Part shown: one piece after another, positions 54,467-63,965 of the stretch
Layout of the letters: each line of letters starts with the position of its first letter
Position numbering within the stretch: position 1 is the first letter of the stretch
NCBI GenBank assembly: GCA_900314715.1
Contig: OMWI01000005.1
Coordinates: 45,031 to 109,030, forward strand
DNA: 64,000 nucleotides
Origin: an uncultured Prevotellaceae bacterium
GTDB taxonomy: Bacteria > Bacteroidota > Bacteroidia > Bacteroidales > Bacteroidaceae
Direction of reading: 5' to 3'
Notes under the pieces: model-generated
Told to the model about the DNA's origin: nothing
Database searches by the model: none
The model's input: the letters and a program-made list of their open reading frames with translations, nothing else
Program-made: the position numbers and the translations under genes

Positions 54467-57400
54467 TTAAAACTTTACATTGAAACCAAACGTATAAGAC
54501 TTAGCACGAGGGGTCTGGCCATTGTCAACAGCTGCGCCATAACCTCCATAACCAACTTCAGGGTCAACACCAGTGTACTTAGTTAAGATAAACAAGTTAT
54601 TGGCACTGATATAGAAATCCAATCCATTCAATCCAATCTTTTTCGTTAGCTTGGAGTCAAATGCGTAAGATAACTGGAGATAATTCAAGCGGAGGAATGA
54701 ACCATTCTCTACGAAACGGTCACTAACCAAAGTGTTGTAATTGGAAGCGTTACCGTACATTGCTCTTGGAATGGTCGTTACGTCGCCTTCCTTACGCCAA
54801 CGGTAATTCACTGCTTGACTTTGGTTGTTGTTGTTTGTCATTGCCTCTGCATCCAAACGGGCAAGATTCAAAATCTTGTTTCCTACACGATAGTTGAATT
54901 GCGCGTTCAGTCTCCAACGTCTATAAGAGAAAACAACACCGAATCCACCAGTCAACTTAGGAAGTGAACTACCCAAGTAAACGATGTCGAGTGCGTTGAT
55001 GTTTCCGTCGTTGTTAATATCTTCGTAGATAGCATCACCACCCTTGAATTTGTAGTTTTTGCCTGATGCATCGTTTGAATATGCATACATCATACGAATA
55101 GGATCACCCTCATCGTCGTAGATGATAGAACCATCTGCCGTTTGTGCAATTGGAGCGGTGTGTCCTTCAGCCAAGAATTTTGCTCTTTCGGTTGCATCCA
55201 TATCCTTAAAGGTTTCATATTGGTATTCATAAACACCTTTATACCTGAAACCATAGATAGCACCAAATGGGTTGTGCAACTGAACGCGTTGAAGGGTTTC
55301 ACGATTCTCATAGTTAAATTCTGAGTTCAATGATTCCAACACCGTTGGGTCCATGGTCAAGATTTCATTCGAGTTGTTACCGAATGTGGCATTGATATCT
55401 GCCGTAAAGTAGCCAATCTTGATCAATTGATTCGTATTCAAGTGGAATTCCCATCCAATATTGCGCATCGAACCAACGTTCTTGTAAGCCAGATTATAGA
55501 AACCTGAATTGGAAGGAATGCGAACACCACCCATCAACATGTCGCGACGTGTTGCATGATACCACTCCATTGTCAAGTTCAACCTGTTATTGAACAAGCC
55601 AATATCCGTACCGACGTCATAAGTAGATGTCGTTTCCCAACGCAAGTCTGTCAATCTGATGTTATTAGGTTTCATGGCACCTATAATATCAATATAACTA
55701 CCTGTGCTACCATACTTACTCATATAGAGGTAGTCTTGACCTGGCTGATTACCTACCATACCCCAACTTGCACGGATAGACCACATAGACAACCACTTAT
55801 CGGTATGCTTCTTAATGAATGGTTCCTCCGCGAAATTCCAACGAGCAGACACTGCGGGGAAATAACCCCATCTACGGTCTGGTCCAAACTTCGTAGTACC
55901 ATCGGCACGTACTGATACGTCAAGCATATAACGTTCCTTGAGTGCGTAGTGTACTTGAAGGGTATAATACATTGAACGCCATTGGTTGAAATTAGAATTC
56001 ATGTCCCTAAGCATACCACCTGCATCGGGAGTAGAAGGACCACCAGAAACAAGACCAACACCGTTGGTTCCTTGAACGGTTCTACTTCCAGAAGTCAACT
56101 CAAAACGTCCCATGATAGACAACTTATGGTTCTCGTTGGCGAAGTGAGGATAGAAATACAAAGATTGCTTAGTGGTAAACGCCATACTCTTTGTACTTCC
56201 TGCGTAAGAAGTATTGACTCCATCATGCCAAGAAACAGTTCTCAACTCACTGGGATAAAAACTATTGGTATAGTCATTGAAGATATTCATATAAACTCTA
56301 CCTTCCCAATCCAATCTCGTATGCTGTTCGTCCAATCCTAACAAACGATAGTTCATGATGAACTCAGGAGTAATATCATACGTACTTAACGTATTCTTTG
56401 CGAGATTAGCACTGGCAACTGGATTGACGTATCCTTTCTGGTCGCCGTTAAATTCACGAGAAGCCGTTTGAAGCATAGTATAATATTTATTGGTGTTCTC
56501 ACCAGTAAGAGGATCTTGCTCATAAATACTCATGTTTGGCATTTTACGATAAGCCAAAGACAACAAGTTGTCAGAGTTTCTATTGTTTTTGGTATATGTC
56601 AACGAGAAGTTAGTCTTAATCGTAATCCTGTCACTTACGAAGTAGTCGAGAGCCACACGGGTAGAGAAACGATTCAATTTTTGCTTGATGACAGAACCTG
56701 TCTCATGGTCGTAACCACCAGAGATACGGAATGTAGCTTTTTCACCACCACCGGAGATTACCAAACTATGGTTTTGACGCAAACCCCATTGTGTTACCGC
56801 ATCCATCCAGTTGGTATTGTTGTTGTATTGCTCATACTCAGAGAAGGTGGGATCATAGTTCAACTCGCGAAGATTTGATGCATTGTCATTCTGCTCTGGA
56901 TTAAAGTAAGCCTCTTTGAGCAACATCGTGTAGTCGTCACCATTCAACATCTTATATCCTTCTGGCTGATAGGTACCCGTTAAACGCAAGCGATATTCAA
57001 GTCTTGGTTTACCGCGCGAACCTCTCTTCGTAGTAATCTCAATCACACCGTTTGCACCTTGTGAACCGTAGATAGCCGTTGCGGCAGCATCTTTCAACAC
57101 CGTGATACTGGCAATATCTTCCGGGTTCACGTTCAGCAATTGTGCGAACTGCTCGTCATTGGCACTATTCATGTCGAAGCTTGACAAATCCACGTTCCAT
57201 GTATTTCCGTTCACCACAATCAATGGGTTTGAATTGGTCAACGTACTGATAGAAGAAGCACCACGCAAACGCATGGTAGTACCAGAGCCCAAGTTACCTG
57301 AGTTAGAAATAATGTCAAGACCGGCGATACGACCTTGAAGAGCCTCGTCGATGGTATTCATACCGAGACCCTCGAATTCCTTGGCATCAATGGTCTGTGT

Positions 57401-57790
57401 AGCAAACGAAATTTCTTTCTCAGGGATAGCCAAACCACCACCATTCAAACGACGCTTAGCCACAACCGTTACTTCTTTCAAGTTGGTTTGAGATTTCATG
57501 GAAATCTGGTATTCCTCACGGTCGATAGGCACTATCACGTTCTTGAAACCAACGTAGCTAAAGCGAAGCTTATCCTTGGGATTGCTAATCTTCATCGAGA
57601 AGTTACCGTTAATGTCTGTAACGGTGGCTTCAATGATACGTCCATTACCGTCAATCTCACATACGGAAGCACCAGTAAGTTCTCCGAACTCATCGGTTAC
57701 CGTTCCGTGAACGGCGGTAATCTGTGCAGAGGCACCAATGACTACTATACATAGTAGCGACAAAATGATATATCTTAATCTACCGTTCAT
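54467..57790 (-). CDS. SusC/RagA-like TonB-linked outer membrane transporter (first pair)
   Basis: 1107 residues, signal peptide ending GASAQ. Carboxypeptidase-like domain ~25-105 (VHGTVTDEFGELTGASVCEI, FSYVGFKNVIVPI), plug with IASITVLKDAAATAIYGSQG and GVIEITTKRG, and the 22-strand barrel closing with SYTFGFNVKF. A canonical SusC family member with the usual LKDAAATAIYG motif, unlike the second SusC in the locus, which reads LRNGTALYG. Starts 2 bp after the preceding FAS1 gene, suggesting translational coupling. Confidence 0.96.
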   Translation of the reverse strand: MNGRLRYIILSLLCIVVIGASAQITAVHGTVTDEFGELTGASVCEIDGNGRIIEATVTDINGNFSMKISNPKDKLRFSYVGFKNVIVPIDREEYQISMKSQTNLKEVTVVAKRRLNGGGLAIPEKEISFATQTIDAKEFEGLGMNTIDEALQGRIAGLDIISNSGNLGSGTTMRLRGASSISTLTNSNPLIVVNGNTWNVDLSSFDMNSANDEQFAQLLNVNPEDIASITVLKDAAATAIYGSQGANGVIEITTKRGSRGKPRLEYRLRLTGTYQPEGYKMLNGDDYTMLLKEAYFNPEQNDNASNLRELNYDPTFSEYEQYNNNTNWMDAVTQWGLRQNHSLVISGGGEKATFRISGGYDHETGSVIKQKLNRFSTRVALDYFVSDRITIKTNFSLTYTKNNRNSDNLLSLAYRKMPNMSIYEQDPLTGENTNKYYTMLQTASREFNGDQKGYVNPVASANLAKNTLSTYDITPEFIMNYRLLGLDEQHTRLDWEGRVYMNIFNDYTNSFYPSELRTVSWHDGVNTSYAGSTKSMAFTTKQSLYFYPHFANENHKLSIMGRFELTSGSRTVQGTNGVGLVSGGPSTPDAGGMLRDMNSNFNQWRSMYYTLQVHYALKERYMLDVSVRADGTTKFGPDRRWGYFPAVSARWNFAEEPFIKKHTDKWLSMWSIRASWGMVGNQPGQDYLYMSKYGSTGSYIDIIGAMKPNNIRLTDLRWETTSTYDVGTDIGLFNNRLNLTMEWYHATRRDMLMGGVRIPSNSGFYNLAYKNVGSMRNIGWEFHLNTNQLIKIGYFTADINATFGNNSNEILTMDPTVLESLNSEFNYENRETLQRVQLHNPFGAIYGFRYKGVYEYQYETFKDMDATERAKFLAEGHTAPIAQTADGSIIYDDEGDPIRMMYAYSNDASGKNYKFKGGDAIYEDINNDGNINALDIVYLGSSLPKLTGGFGVVFSYRRWRLNAQFNYRVGNKILNLARLDAEAMTNNNNQSQAVNYRWRKEGDVTTIPRAMYGNASNYNTLVSDRFVENGSFLRLNYLQLSYAFDSKLTKKIGLNGLDFYISANNLFILTKYTGVDPEVGYGGYGAAVDNGQTPRAKSYTFGFNVKF

Positions 57791-57792
57791 AA

Positions 57793-60396
57793 TTATCTCC
57801 TCCTTTTAGCGTTAGTTGATTCCAATGCGGCAATCTCGTCCTTCCATGAAGTCAATTGCGCTTGGTCATAGAACAATGCGCCATCGATTTGATGAACCAC
57901 GACATCCGATGCATTATATATAAGATCGTTATTTCCTGTTCCTTGTTTCCAGTACTCACGACCAATGATATTGTAATTACCACGGTCTTTCACAACATTG
58001 CGCGTGTTGCCGAGCTGGTCGGTAATGCGCATATTGTTATCGTCTGCCGTTACGGTAAGACTGAAGAAACGACTGTTGACAGGATTCAATTTAGAGGTCT
58101 CGTATTTCACGGCGTCTAATGGTTGTCCACTGATAAACACGGAGTTATCTTGGATGTGATAACGCAAGAAGTCAGTAATACGGTTGGTAACGATGTTTTG
58201 TGCCTTCTTCAACAAGGTTGCATCTCCACCGAATTGTTCTGCCGTTAAGTCATCATAGTCACCCCAATCTGGCAAGTAGCCATCTGCTTGAAGTTTCTCA
58301 ATGGCTTCGTTGGTTGGTACGTATACCGTATAATTATAAGCGTCGAAAAGGTTTATGTTGTAATCGGCACAGGTATAGCGTGAACTTAATCTTGAAGAAA
58401 GCAACTTACTACCTTCCAATAACTTGTAGAACTTAGAGTATTCGGGAGTATTCCTAAGAATAGCATAAGTAGAACGTTGACTGGTGAGAGGCATTTGGGT
58501 ATTCATCACGTATGACTTTCCGTTACCTCCAGCACTTTGGTCGTAAATTCTATCGATGGTAATAGGCGTACTGGTTTCAATCTGCAAACCACCAGAAACG
58601 GTCATCCGACCTTCCTGACCTGCGTTGGAAACTCTTACTGGACTTCCACCTTTACTCTTATAATAGGTGTGACCATCCTCAACGTTGCCTACGATAATCA
58701 TGCTATTCAACAAGTCGGTCAAACGATTGGATACTTGCTCAGAAGAAGCGTCACTCAACGTTGGACCAGGTACGATTTCCTGTGTGTTGATGTCGTAGCT
58801 ATAACGATGAGCCTTCACGGTCTTGGCATCTTTATCGTAGTAGAATTCATAAAGAATAGATAAAGAAGAACCATAAGAACATGGGTCTACGTAACGCAAC
58901 ATGGCATCGTTGGTCGGAATGAAGAAGCTATAATAAGAGTCCATAGAGTTCAAATAAGGCTCGAAATACAGGTGCTCAATACCCCAATAAATGACGTTCA
59001 TCGTATTCTCGTTGATCAATGCAGGGAACGATACGGATGAATAAGCAGCAGGTGAGAACACCTTATTTAATAAATATACAACTCCATTACATCCCATGAA
59101 GCAACTATCAACATGCTCGGGTGTAACACCAAGTGTTACCTTGGTGGTATTGTCAACGATGTAATCGAACTTGGAAGGAACAGTTTCGGTGAACGTGTTA
59201 ATCATGTTGATGTTCATCAATTGCACGAGCACCTTCAATGGCACGTTCTCCCAACTTCCATACATGTCTTGCAATGGCTTACCATCATTGTTCCACCATG
59301 TCTGAAGGGCTTCATTGGTAGGAACGAGCATGGCTCCTGCGTCGTAGTGCAAGTCTCTACCAGCCGTATTGGTGTACATGTATTGGTTCCATCCTGGGTC
59401 GAAGGTCAACTGAGCATCAACCAAGCTACCATTAGGATCGCTCTTCAAGTTACCGTCAGATGCATACCTGTCGCGAGCAGCTGTGCTGGCGAAGTATCTC
59501 ATCACGAATACAGAGTCTTCATTATTATAAAGACGATTGTAATCTGCGGTTGCTTCTTCGTCGTAATAAGGTGCGCTGAAGCGGTCGAGCAAACTACAGA
59601 ACGTAGACATGTTGGCGTGCTTGTGAACGATTTCTGCCATGTTGTCGGAAGAAGTCATCACGCCGTCTACCTTGTGAATGTAACCATTCTTGCAGGCAAT
59701 GTCGCGCTCAATAATCTTCTTGCCGTTAACCCATGCATCAGAAACAGAACTGGATTTGCCGTTCGTCAGGATTGACAAGTCTTGACTGGTAATCTTGTTC
59801 AGCTTCATGTAGGCTGGCAAGAAATGAATCATAGGCTTGCTGGAATTGTCGCGAAGCAACACGATACCATTCTGGTGATCTTTGTACTTTGCCCAATACT
59901 GCGTGTTTGGCATTTCGTTGGGATAAATTCGCGCAACGGAATCATACACGGAAATTGCCGTAGCCCTACGCATACACTCTCCTTCTGAAGGTGGATTGCC
60001 ACTCACGTTGGAAAGCAACTCCACAAGGTAAGCATTGTTCACCATAGAAGCATTCAGCAACAACTTCTTCTGGGCAGCTGAAAGGTCTTCGTACCTCTTC
60101 ACTCCCCATGAATTACTCTTAAAAAACTCGTTGTAGGCATTATCATCTGCCACAAACAGAGTTTTACTACCTGTTTGACTCAAAACCGATGTTTGGTTCA
60201 AATCATCGATGAGTCTCAATGTGTAGGTGTAATTGCCGTCGTCTTGCAAACGTTCATAAATGGAGTTTCCCAACCATGAGGGCTGACCAGTTAACTCGTC
60301 AGTACTACACGATTGTAACATCCCACTTCCTGAAAGCAGCAAGGAGGCGACTAAAGCCACCACACCATTTCTCTTCTTAGGTATGCAACTTTTCAT
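57793..60396 (-). CDS. FAS1 (fasciclin) repeat surface lipoprotein A, first gene of the locus
   Basis: 867 residues, lipobox MLQSC near residue 30. About four FAS1-like domains: ~45-240 (TLRLIDDLNQTSVLSQTGSKTLFVADDNAYNEFF-type start), ~245-450 (GAMLVPTNEALQTWWN, GVVYLLNKVFSP), ~455-620 (YYSFFIPTNDAMLRY) and ~660-860 (YTVYVPTNEAIEKLQADGY, VVVHQIDGALFYD). FAS1 domains mediate adhesion and ligand binding. Placed first behind the promoter and 2 bp before SusC, it would be the most abundant product of the locus and may serve as the outermost ligand-capture protein. Confidence 0.87.
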   Translation of the reverse strand: MKSCIPKKRNGVVALVASLLLSGSGMLQSCSTDELTGQPSWLGNSIYERLQDDGNYTYTLRLIDDLNQTSVLSQTGSKTLFVADDNAYNEFFKSNSWGVKRYEDLSAAQKKLLLNASMVNNAYLVELLSNVSGNPPSEGECMRRATAISVYDSVARIYPNEMPNTQYWAKYKDHQNGIVLLRDNSSKPMIHFLPAYMKLNKITSQDLSILTNGKSSSVSDAWVNGKKIIERDIACKNGYIHKVDGVMTSSDNMAEIVHKHANMSTFCSLLDRFSAPYYDEEATADYNRLYNNEDSVFVMRYFASTAARDRYASDGNLKSDPNGSLVDAQLTFDPGWNQYMYTNTAGRDLHYDAGAMLVPTNEALQTWWNNDGKPLQDMYGSWENVPLKVLVQLMNINMINTFTETVPSKFDYIVDNTTKVTLGVTPEHVDSCFMGCNGVVYLLNKVFSPAAYSSVSFPALINENTMNVIYWGIEHLYFEPYLNSMDSYYSFFIPTNDAMLRYVDPCSYGSSLSILYEFYYDKDAKTVKAHRYSYDINTQEIVPGPTLSDASSEQVSNRLTDLLNSMIIVGNVEDGHTYYKSKGGSPVRVSNAGQEGRMTVSGGLQIETSTPITIDRIYDQSAGGNGKSYVMNTQMPLTSQRSTYAILRNTPEYSKFYKLLEGSKLLSSRLSSRYTCADYNINLFDAYNYTVYVPTNEAIEKLQADGYLPDWGDYDDLTAEQFGGDATLLKKAQNIVTNRITDFLRYHIQDNSVFISGQPLDAVKYETSKLNPVNSRFFSLTVTADDNNMRITDQLGNTRNVVKDRGNYNIIGREYWKQGTGNNDLIYNASDVVVHQIDGALFYDQAQLTSWKDEIAALESTNAKRRR

Positions 60397-60455
60397 GTTT
60401 ATTTATAAATTGTTAATTTGATCGTAAAAACAAGAATAGGTTTTAGATTATTTTG

Positions 60456-60487
60456 CAAAAATAACATGTTTTTTTGAATCACACAAA
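60456..60487 (-). promoter_or_regulatory. Promoter of the FAS1-SusC-SusD locus
   Basis: Minus strand TTTG (60487-60484) and TATTTTTG (60463-60456) separated by 20 nt. Predicted start near 60450, giving a leader of about 55 nt. It is the only good promoter seen upstream of the ten-gene run ending at 36217. Confidence 0.7.
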
Positions 60488-61312
60488 TATTTAACACAAT
60501 AATTATATAATGAATATTTTGCAAAAAATAACATAAACACTTTTTAATGTACCTATTAGGAAATGAACATAATTGTACACGAAATGGTTTTTTGGCTGCA
60601 AAAAGACTTAAATCGGGAATAAATTGAGTTAAAAAATATCGATGAAATGGCCTATTTTTGCATTCCAATATGAGTAAGAAGCGGTAAAATGAGCATGATG
60701 AATGAATTCGAACGGCTTATTTCTCAAAACGAATCAATTTATGAGTTCTAAAACCATACGGAAAGAGTAAATTTTAAACGGCTAACTAATTAGGTGTAAA
60801 CTTTGGTTTGTCAATTAAATATCACAAAAACGGCTCAATAGCAGGCGTTATTACTCACCAACCATTAACTCGGAGTAAATAATGCGCATCTTTCACGATA
60901 TTTGGAAACGACTGATATTCAACATATTATATAATAAGATTATTTTCAAACTTCGAAAAATGATGGTTTTTCGCTTAAAAAACATGCTATTTTCGACTTC
61001 TAAAAGCATTGTTTTTGGAGCGTAAACATATCATTCTTTGAGCATAAACATATCATTTAGCAGTCTAAAGATAGTTTTTGACGAGAAAAGTATGCTATTT
61101 CAGCTTCAAAAACACATGATTTAATCGTTCTTTTTTCTGGAACGAGAATTTTCGCAGATAGTGTTTTGTCGGGATATTTCACACCATTTTCCAATCGGTT
61201 GCCCGTTGATGTCTTTCTTCCATACATTTCATATATTTCAAGATTAATTCAGTAAAAGAAAAGTCCAAAGTATACAAAAAACGTCTATTCGTTCTAAATT
61301 CGGCTTTTTTTA
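60488..61312. other. Long AT-rich intergenic region
   Basis: About 825 bp with no convincing gene. A TATTTTTG box at 60653-60660 precedes a 20-codon plus-strand frame at 60689-60751 (MSMMNEFERLISQNESIYEF), which may be chance. The right half holds the degenerate 22-nt repeats described separately. Confidence 0.5.
60951..61126. repeat. Degenerate 21-23-nt repeats related to those near 36.1 kb
   Basis: Starting at 60951, units begin at about 60951, 60974, 60997, 61020, 61042, 61063, 61085 and 61103. The best two are GTAAACATATCATTCTTTGA and ATAAACATATCATTTAGCA. The core TAAAnnTATCATTTA also occurs in the 36055-36142 array. Periodicity is clear, identity between units is low. Confidence 0.55.
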
Positions 61313-61344
61313 TTTGTTAGATACACTTTTTTTTCTTAGTTTTG
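61313..61344 (+). promoter_or_regulatory. Promoter of the DUF4859-repeat gene
   Basis: TTTG at 61313-61316 and TAGTTTTG at 61337-61344 are 20 nt apart; start near 61351, about 35 nt before the first ATG. Confidence 0.7.
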
Positions 61345-61384
61345 CCTAAACATTTATTGGAAATTATTATTAACTTTATTTTTT

Positions 61385-63844
61385 ATGCATGTTATGACAA
61401 CTACTCATTTAAGAAAATTACTGTTGGCAGTCGTTTGTCTTTTTACGGGACTCACGGCACAAGCACAGTTTAGCGCAACGCTTGAACAGTATGCAAGGTC
61501 AAACTACAACACCGATGAGATTAACTTTAGTCTTACGGAAGTTGCAACTCAATTGGGCACAGATACGGTGGGCCTGATGAATGCGGTAAGGTCTTGGAAT
61601 AGCGAAGGCAGTACTGATGCAAGCATGTTCTTCTACAAGGAAGCTGACGGAAACTTCTCTGACCACTACACACAAGGTGGAAAGGGAGGATTCTGGATTC
61701 AAGGCAACGGAATGGTTGGTGAATGGCCAAACGTAGTGTTTTACAACACAATCGGATGGGATTCTGAGAACGACTTGTTTACCATCAGTATCGGACAATT
61801 CCCTGACTCTCTGAGTGCTGGTGCAACCTTTAATCCTCAGTTCAAGTTGGTATTGGGCGAAAAGGAAGCAACTTTTGACATTACTTATATAGTAAAGCCA
61901 ATTCCTGAAGTGGCCGCTCCTACTACCTTGGTGGAAAAGGATTTGAATGTGGTGGGTGAAACGACTCTTGAGGTAAAGCAATTCCCACGTAGTGGCACCA
62001 ACGGAACGACATACGAGTTTGAGATTGAAGACTTGTTAGAGAAATTGGAAATGCCTTCTTCTGAGTTGCTGAGCTTGGTACTTTCAAAGATTATCTACTC
62101 TCCAGAAAGAGATCCTGCCATTGGCGACAAGAAAGACACATTGACTAACAATAGTACGGCTTCTGCTCCTGGTTGGTGGTTGTCTAAACAAACGGAAGAC
62201 GAGCATGGAAATATCTCTGATGAAGTTTTGGCTGCTCCTTATAACACGGACGGTGAGGTTTACTATACTGAGCAATTCAAATTCGAAGACAATAAACTGA
62301 GTTTCGTTCTCGGACAACATGGAAATGCATTGAAGGCTGGTGACTCATATTATAATAATGTATACATTATATATAATGATAAGGCATACAGAATTCGCAT
62401 TCAACTGACTATCGAAGAGGCAGACTATTCTGGTCTTGACGATATGACCAAGACAGGCGAAACTATCATCGAGAAAGAACAAGGTATCGATGATTCATAT
62501 AATTATGATACGGTATCATTTACACTCGATACAGATGCCATTGCAGCAGAATTGGGTTGTGAGAAAAATCAATTGAGTTTGCAAGTACTCGATGCAAACA
62601 ACAACTTGACAAGTTCTGGTACAGCTAACAACGGTGGTTTCTGGATGACTGCTGACGGTGTTGCATGCGGTTGGGGAAATAGTGCTATTGTTTTCGTAGA
62701 GCCTGTAACAGCTGGAGATTTGTCTACGCTGACCATTGGTCACTATCCTGGTAACTTGAAAGTTGGAGATGAGGTTCGTTTCAACATGTATATCGTAAAT
62801 GAAGGCAAATACCACTTGTTAGACATTCTCTATAAAGTGAAGGACAAAGAAGCTGAAGATCAAAGCGGTTACAAAATTGTTGCTACAAGAAACGCCGTGG
62901 TACAGGTAATTGCACACGCAACAGAGTATATCGTAAATGATAATCAATCTACTTATACGCTGAAGTTAGAAGACGTTAATGAATTGATTGGTACAACTTC
63001 TCCATCTTTGTATTGCGAACTCGCAGATACAATCACCGCTGCTACAGGTGAGAAATATGCTCCTTATACAAGATATTTGTGTACCCCTGCACCTGGTGTT
63101 TGGCTCGGAAAAGATGGTCAAGGACACAATTGGACAGGAAATGCAGAAGCTCCAGTTGGTATTTGCTATAGTCTTTCAAATGGTCAGTTTACCGTATATC
63201 AAGCTCCTGGCGTAAATGCAGTAGGTTCTGCATACAAGACGAATCTCTATCTCGTGAACGAGGAAACGAAAGAAATGATACAGGTTAAGTTTACGGTACA
63301 ATTCGTAAGTGAACTCGTTAGCTTCGAAATCGTTGGCGAAGAGTCTCTACTACTCCCACTCGACATGGATGATTTCTTTGTAAACATCGATGTAAGCAAG
63401 GCCGCAAACGCATTAGGAATTACGACTGACGAACTAATGAACGGCTACAACTTGAAGGGTATGAACGACGCTGGTTTGTATAGTGCTGGCTTCAATCCTA
63501 TTGAAAATGGTTGCTCATTCAACATCAGCACAGGTGGCTACGATGAATTAGGAAAGATTCACATCCTCTTTATCGAGGAAGGCGAAGGCTACGTTATCGA
63601 CGTTATATCTGATGAAGAAGTGGAAAATGGCTATAAGACAAATGGCGCAATGTGCTTCGAAATCGATTCTAAACGATATGTTTACAACCTTACTTTCGTT
63701 GATCCCGACCAATATACAGGCATCAGCAACATCGTAGAAACATCTTCTACCAAAGACAAAATCTATGATTTGAGCGGTCGCGCAATAAAGAAGCCTCTCA
63801 AAGGCATCTATATCCAAAATGGAAAGAAATATGTTGTAAAGTAA
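61385..63844 (+). CDS. Secreted DUF4859-repeat protein with type IX-like tail
   Basis: 819 residues; an ATG at 61394 (MTTTHLRKLLLAVV) is an equally good start. Signal peptide ends TAQAQ. Four tandem units of about 150-170 residues start near 28, 195, 355 and 505, with a partial fifth near 665; they share the pattern YxxxxIxFxLxEVAxxLG, then GFWMxxxG..WGN and FxIGQ/HPGxLKxGD. This fits, from memory, DUF4859, a domain often attached to polysaccharide-degrading enzymes in Bacteroidota. No catalytic domain is present. The end (IYDLSGRAI...KGIYIQNGKK) is type IX-like. Likely a surface-attached binding protein; transcribed alone, divergent from the SusC/SusD locus. Confidence 0.8.
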   Translation: MHVMTTTHLRKLLLAVVCLFTGLTAQAQFSATLEQYARSNYNTDEINFSLTEVATQLGTDTVGLMNAVRSWNSEGSTDASMFFYKEADGNFSDHYTQGGKGGFWIQGNGMVGEWPNVVFYNTIGWDSENDLFTISIGQFPDSLSAGATFNPQFKLVLGEKEATFDITYIVKPIPEVAAPTTLVEKDLNVVGETTLEVKQFPRSGTNGTTYEFEIEDLLEKLEMPSSELLSLVLSKIIYSPERDPAIGDKKDTLTNNSTASAPGWWLSKQTEDEHGNISDEVLAAPYNTDGEVYYTEQFKFEDNKLSFVLGQHGNALKAGDSYYNNVYIIYNDKAYRIRIQLTIEEADYSGLDDMTKTGETIIEKEQGIDDSYNYDTVSFTLDTDAIAAELGCEKNQLSLQVLDANNNLTSSGTANNGGFWMTADGVACGWGNSAIVFVEPVTAGDLSTLTIGHYPGNLKVGDEVRFNMYIVNEGKYHLLDILYKVKDKEAEDQSGYKIVATRNAVVQVIAHATEYIVNDNQSTYTLKLEDVNELIGTTSPSLYCELADTITAATGEKYAPYTRYLCTPAPGVWLGKDGQGHNWTGNAEAPVGICYSLSNGQFTVYQAPGVNAVGSAYKTNLYLVNEETKEMIQVKFTVQFVSELVSFEIVGEESLLLPLDMDDFFVNIDVSKAANALGITTDELMNGYNLKGMNDAGLYSAGFNPIENGCSFNISTGGYDELGKIHILFIEEGEGYVIDVISDEEVENGYKTNGAMCFEIDSKRYVYNLTFVDPDQYTGISNIVETSSTKDKIYDLSGRAIKKPLKGIYIQNGKKYVVK

Positions 63845-63872
63845 ATATTTTCAAATGAAATATCAACAATCG

Positions 63873-63959
63873 AGTAGGAGGAAAATGAAGTAGTTTTCCT
63901 CCTACTTTCATTTCCCGACCTCTCACACCACCATACGTGCGGTTCCGCATACGGCGGTT
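63873..63959 (-). ncRNA. Group II intron domains V and VI
   Basis: Domain V spans about 63926-63959: ACCGCC pairs with GGTGGT, and TGCG pairs with CGCA around a GAAC loop; the catalytic triad position reads CGC. The domain VI candidate is a 13-bp perfect stem, 63873-63885 with 63894-63906, loop of 8 nt. No bulged adenosine is evident in that stem, so it may also be a terminator of the DUF4859 gene that the intron adjoins. Confidence 0.75.
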
Positions 63960-63965
63960 CTTCGT

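Noticed and set aside
60399-60668. 89-codon minus-strand frame before FAS1 protein A
   Set aside because: It runs across the promoter of the locus and has an AT-driven composition.
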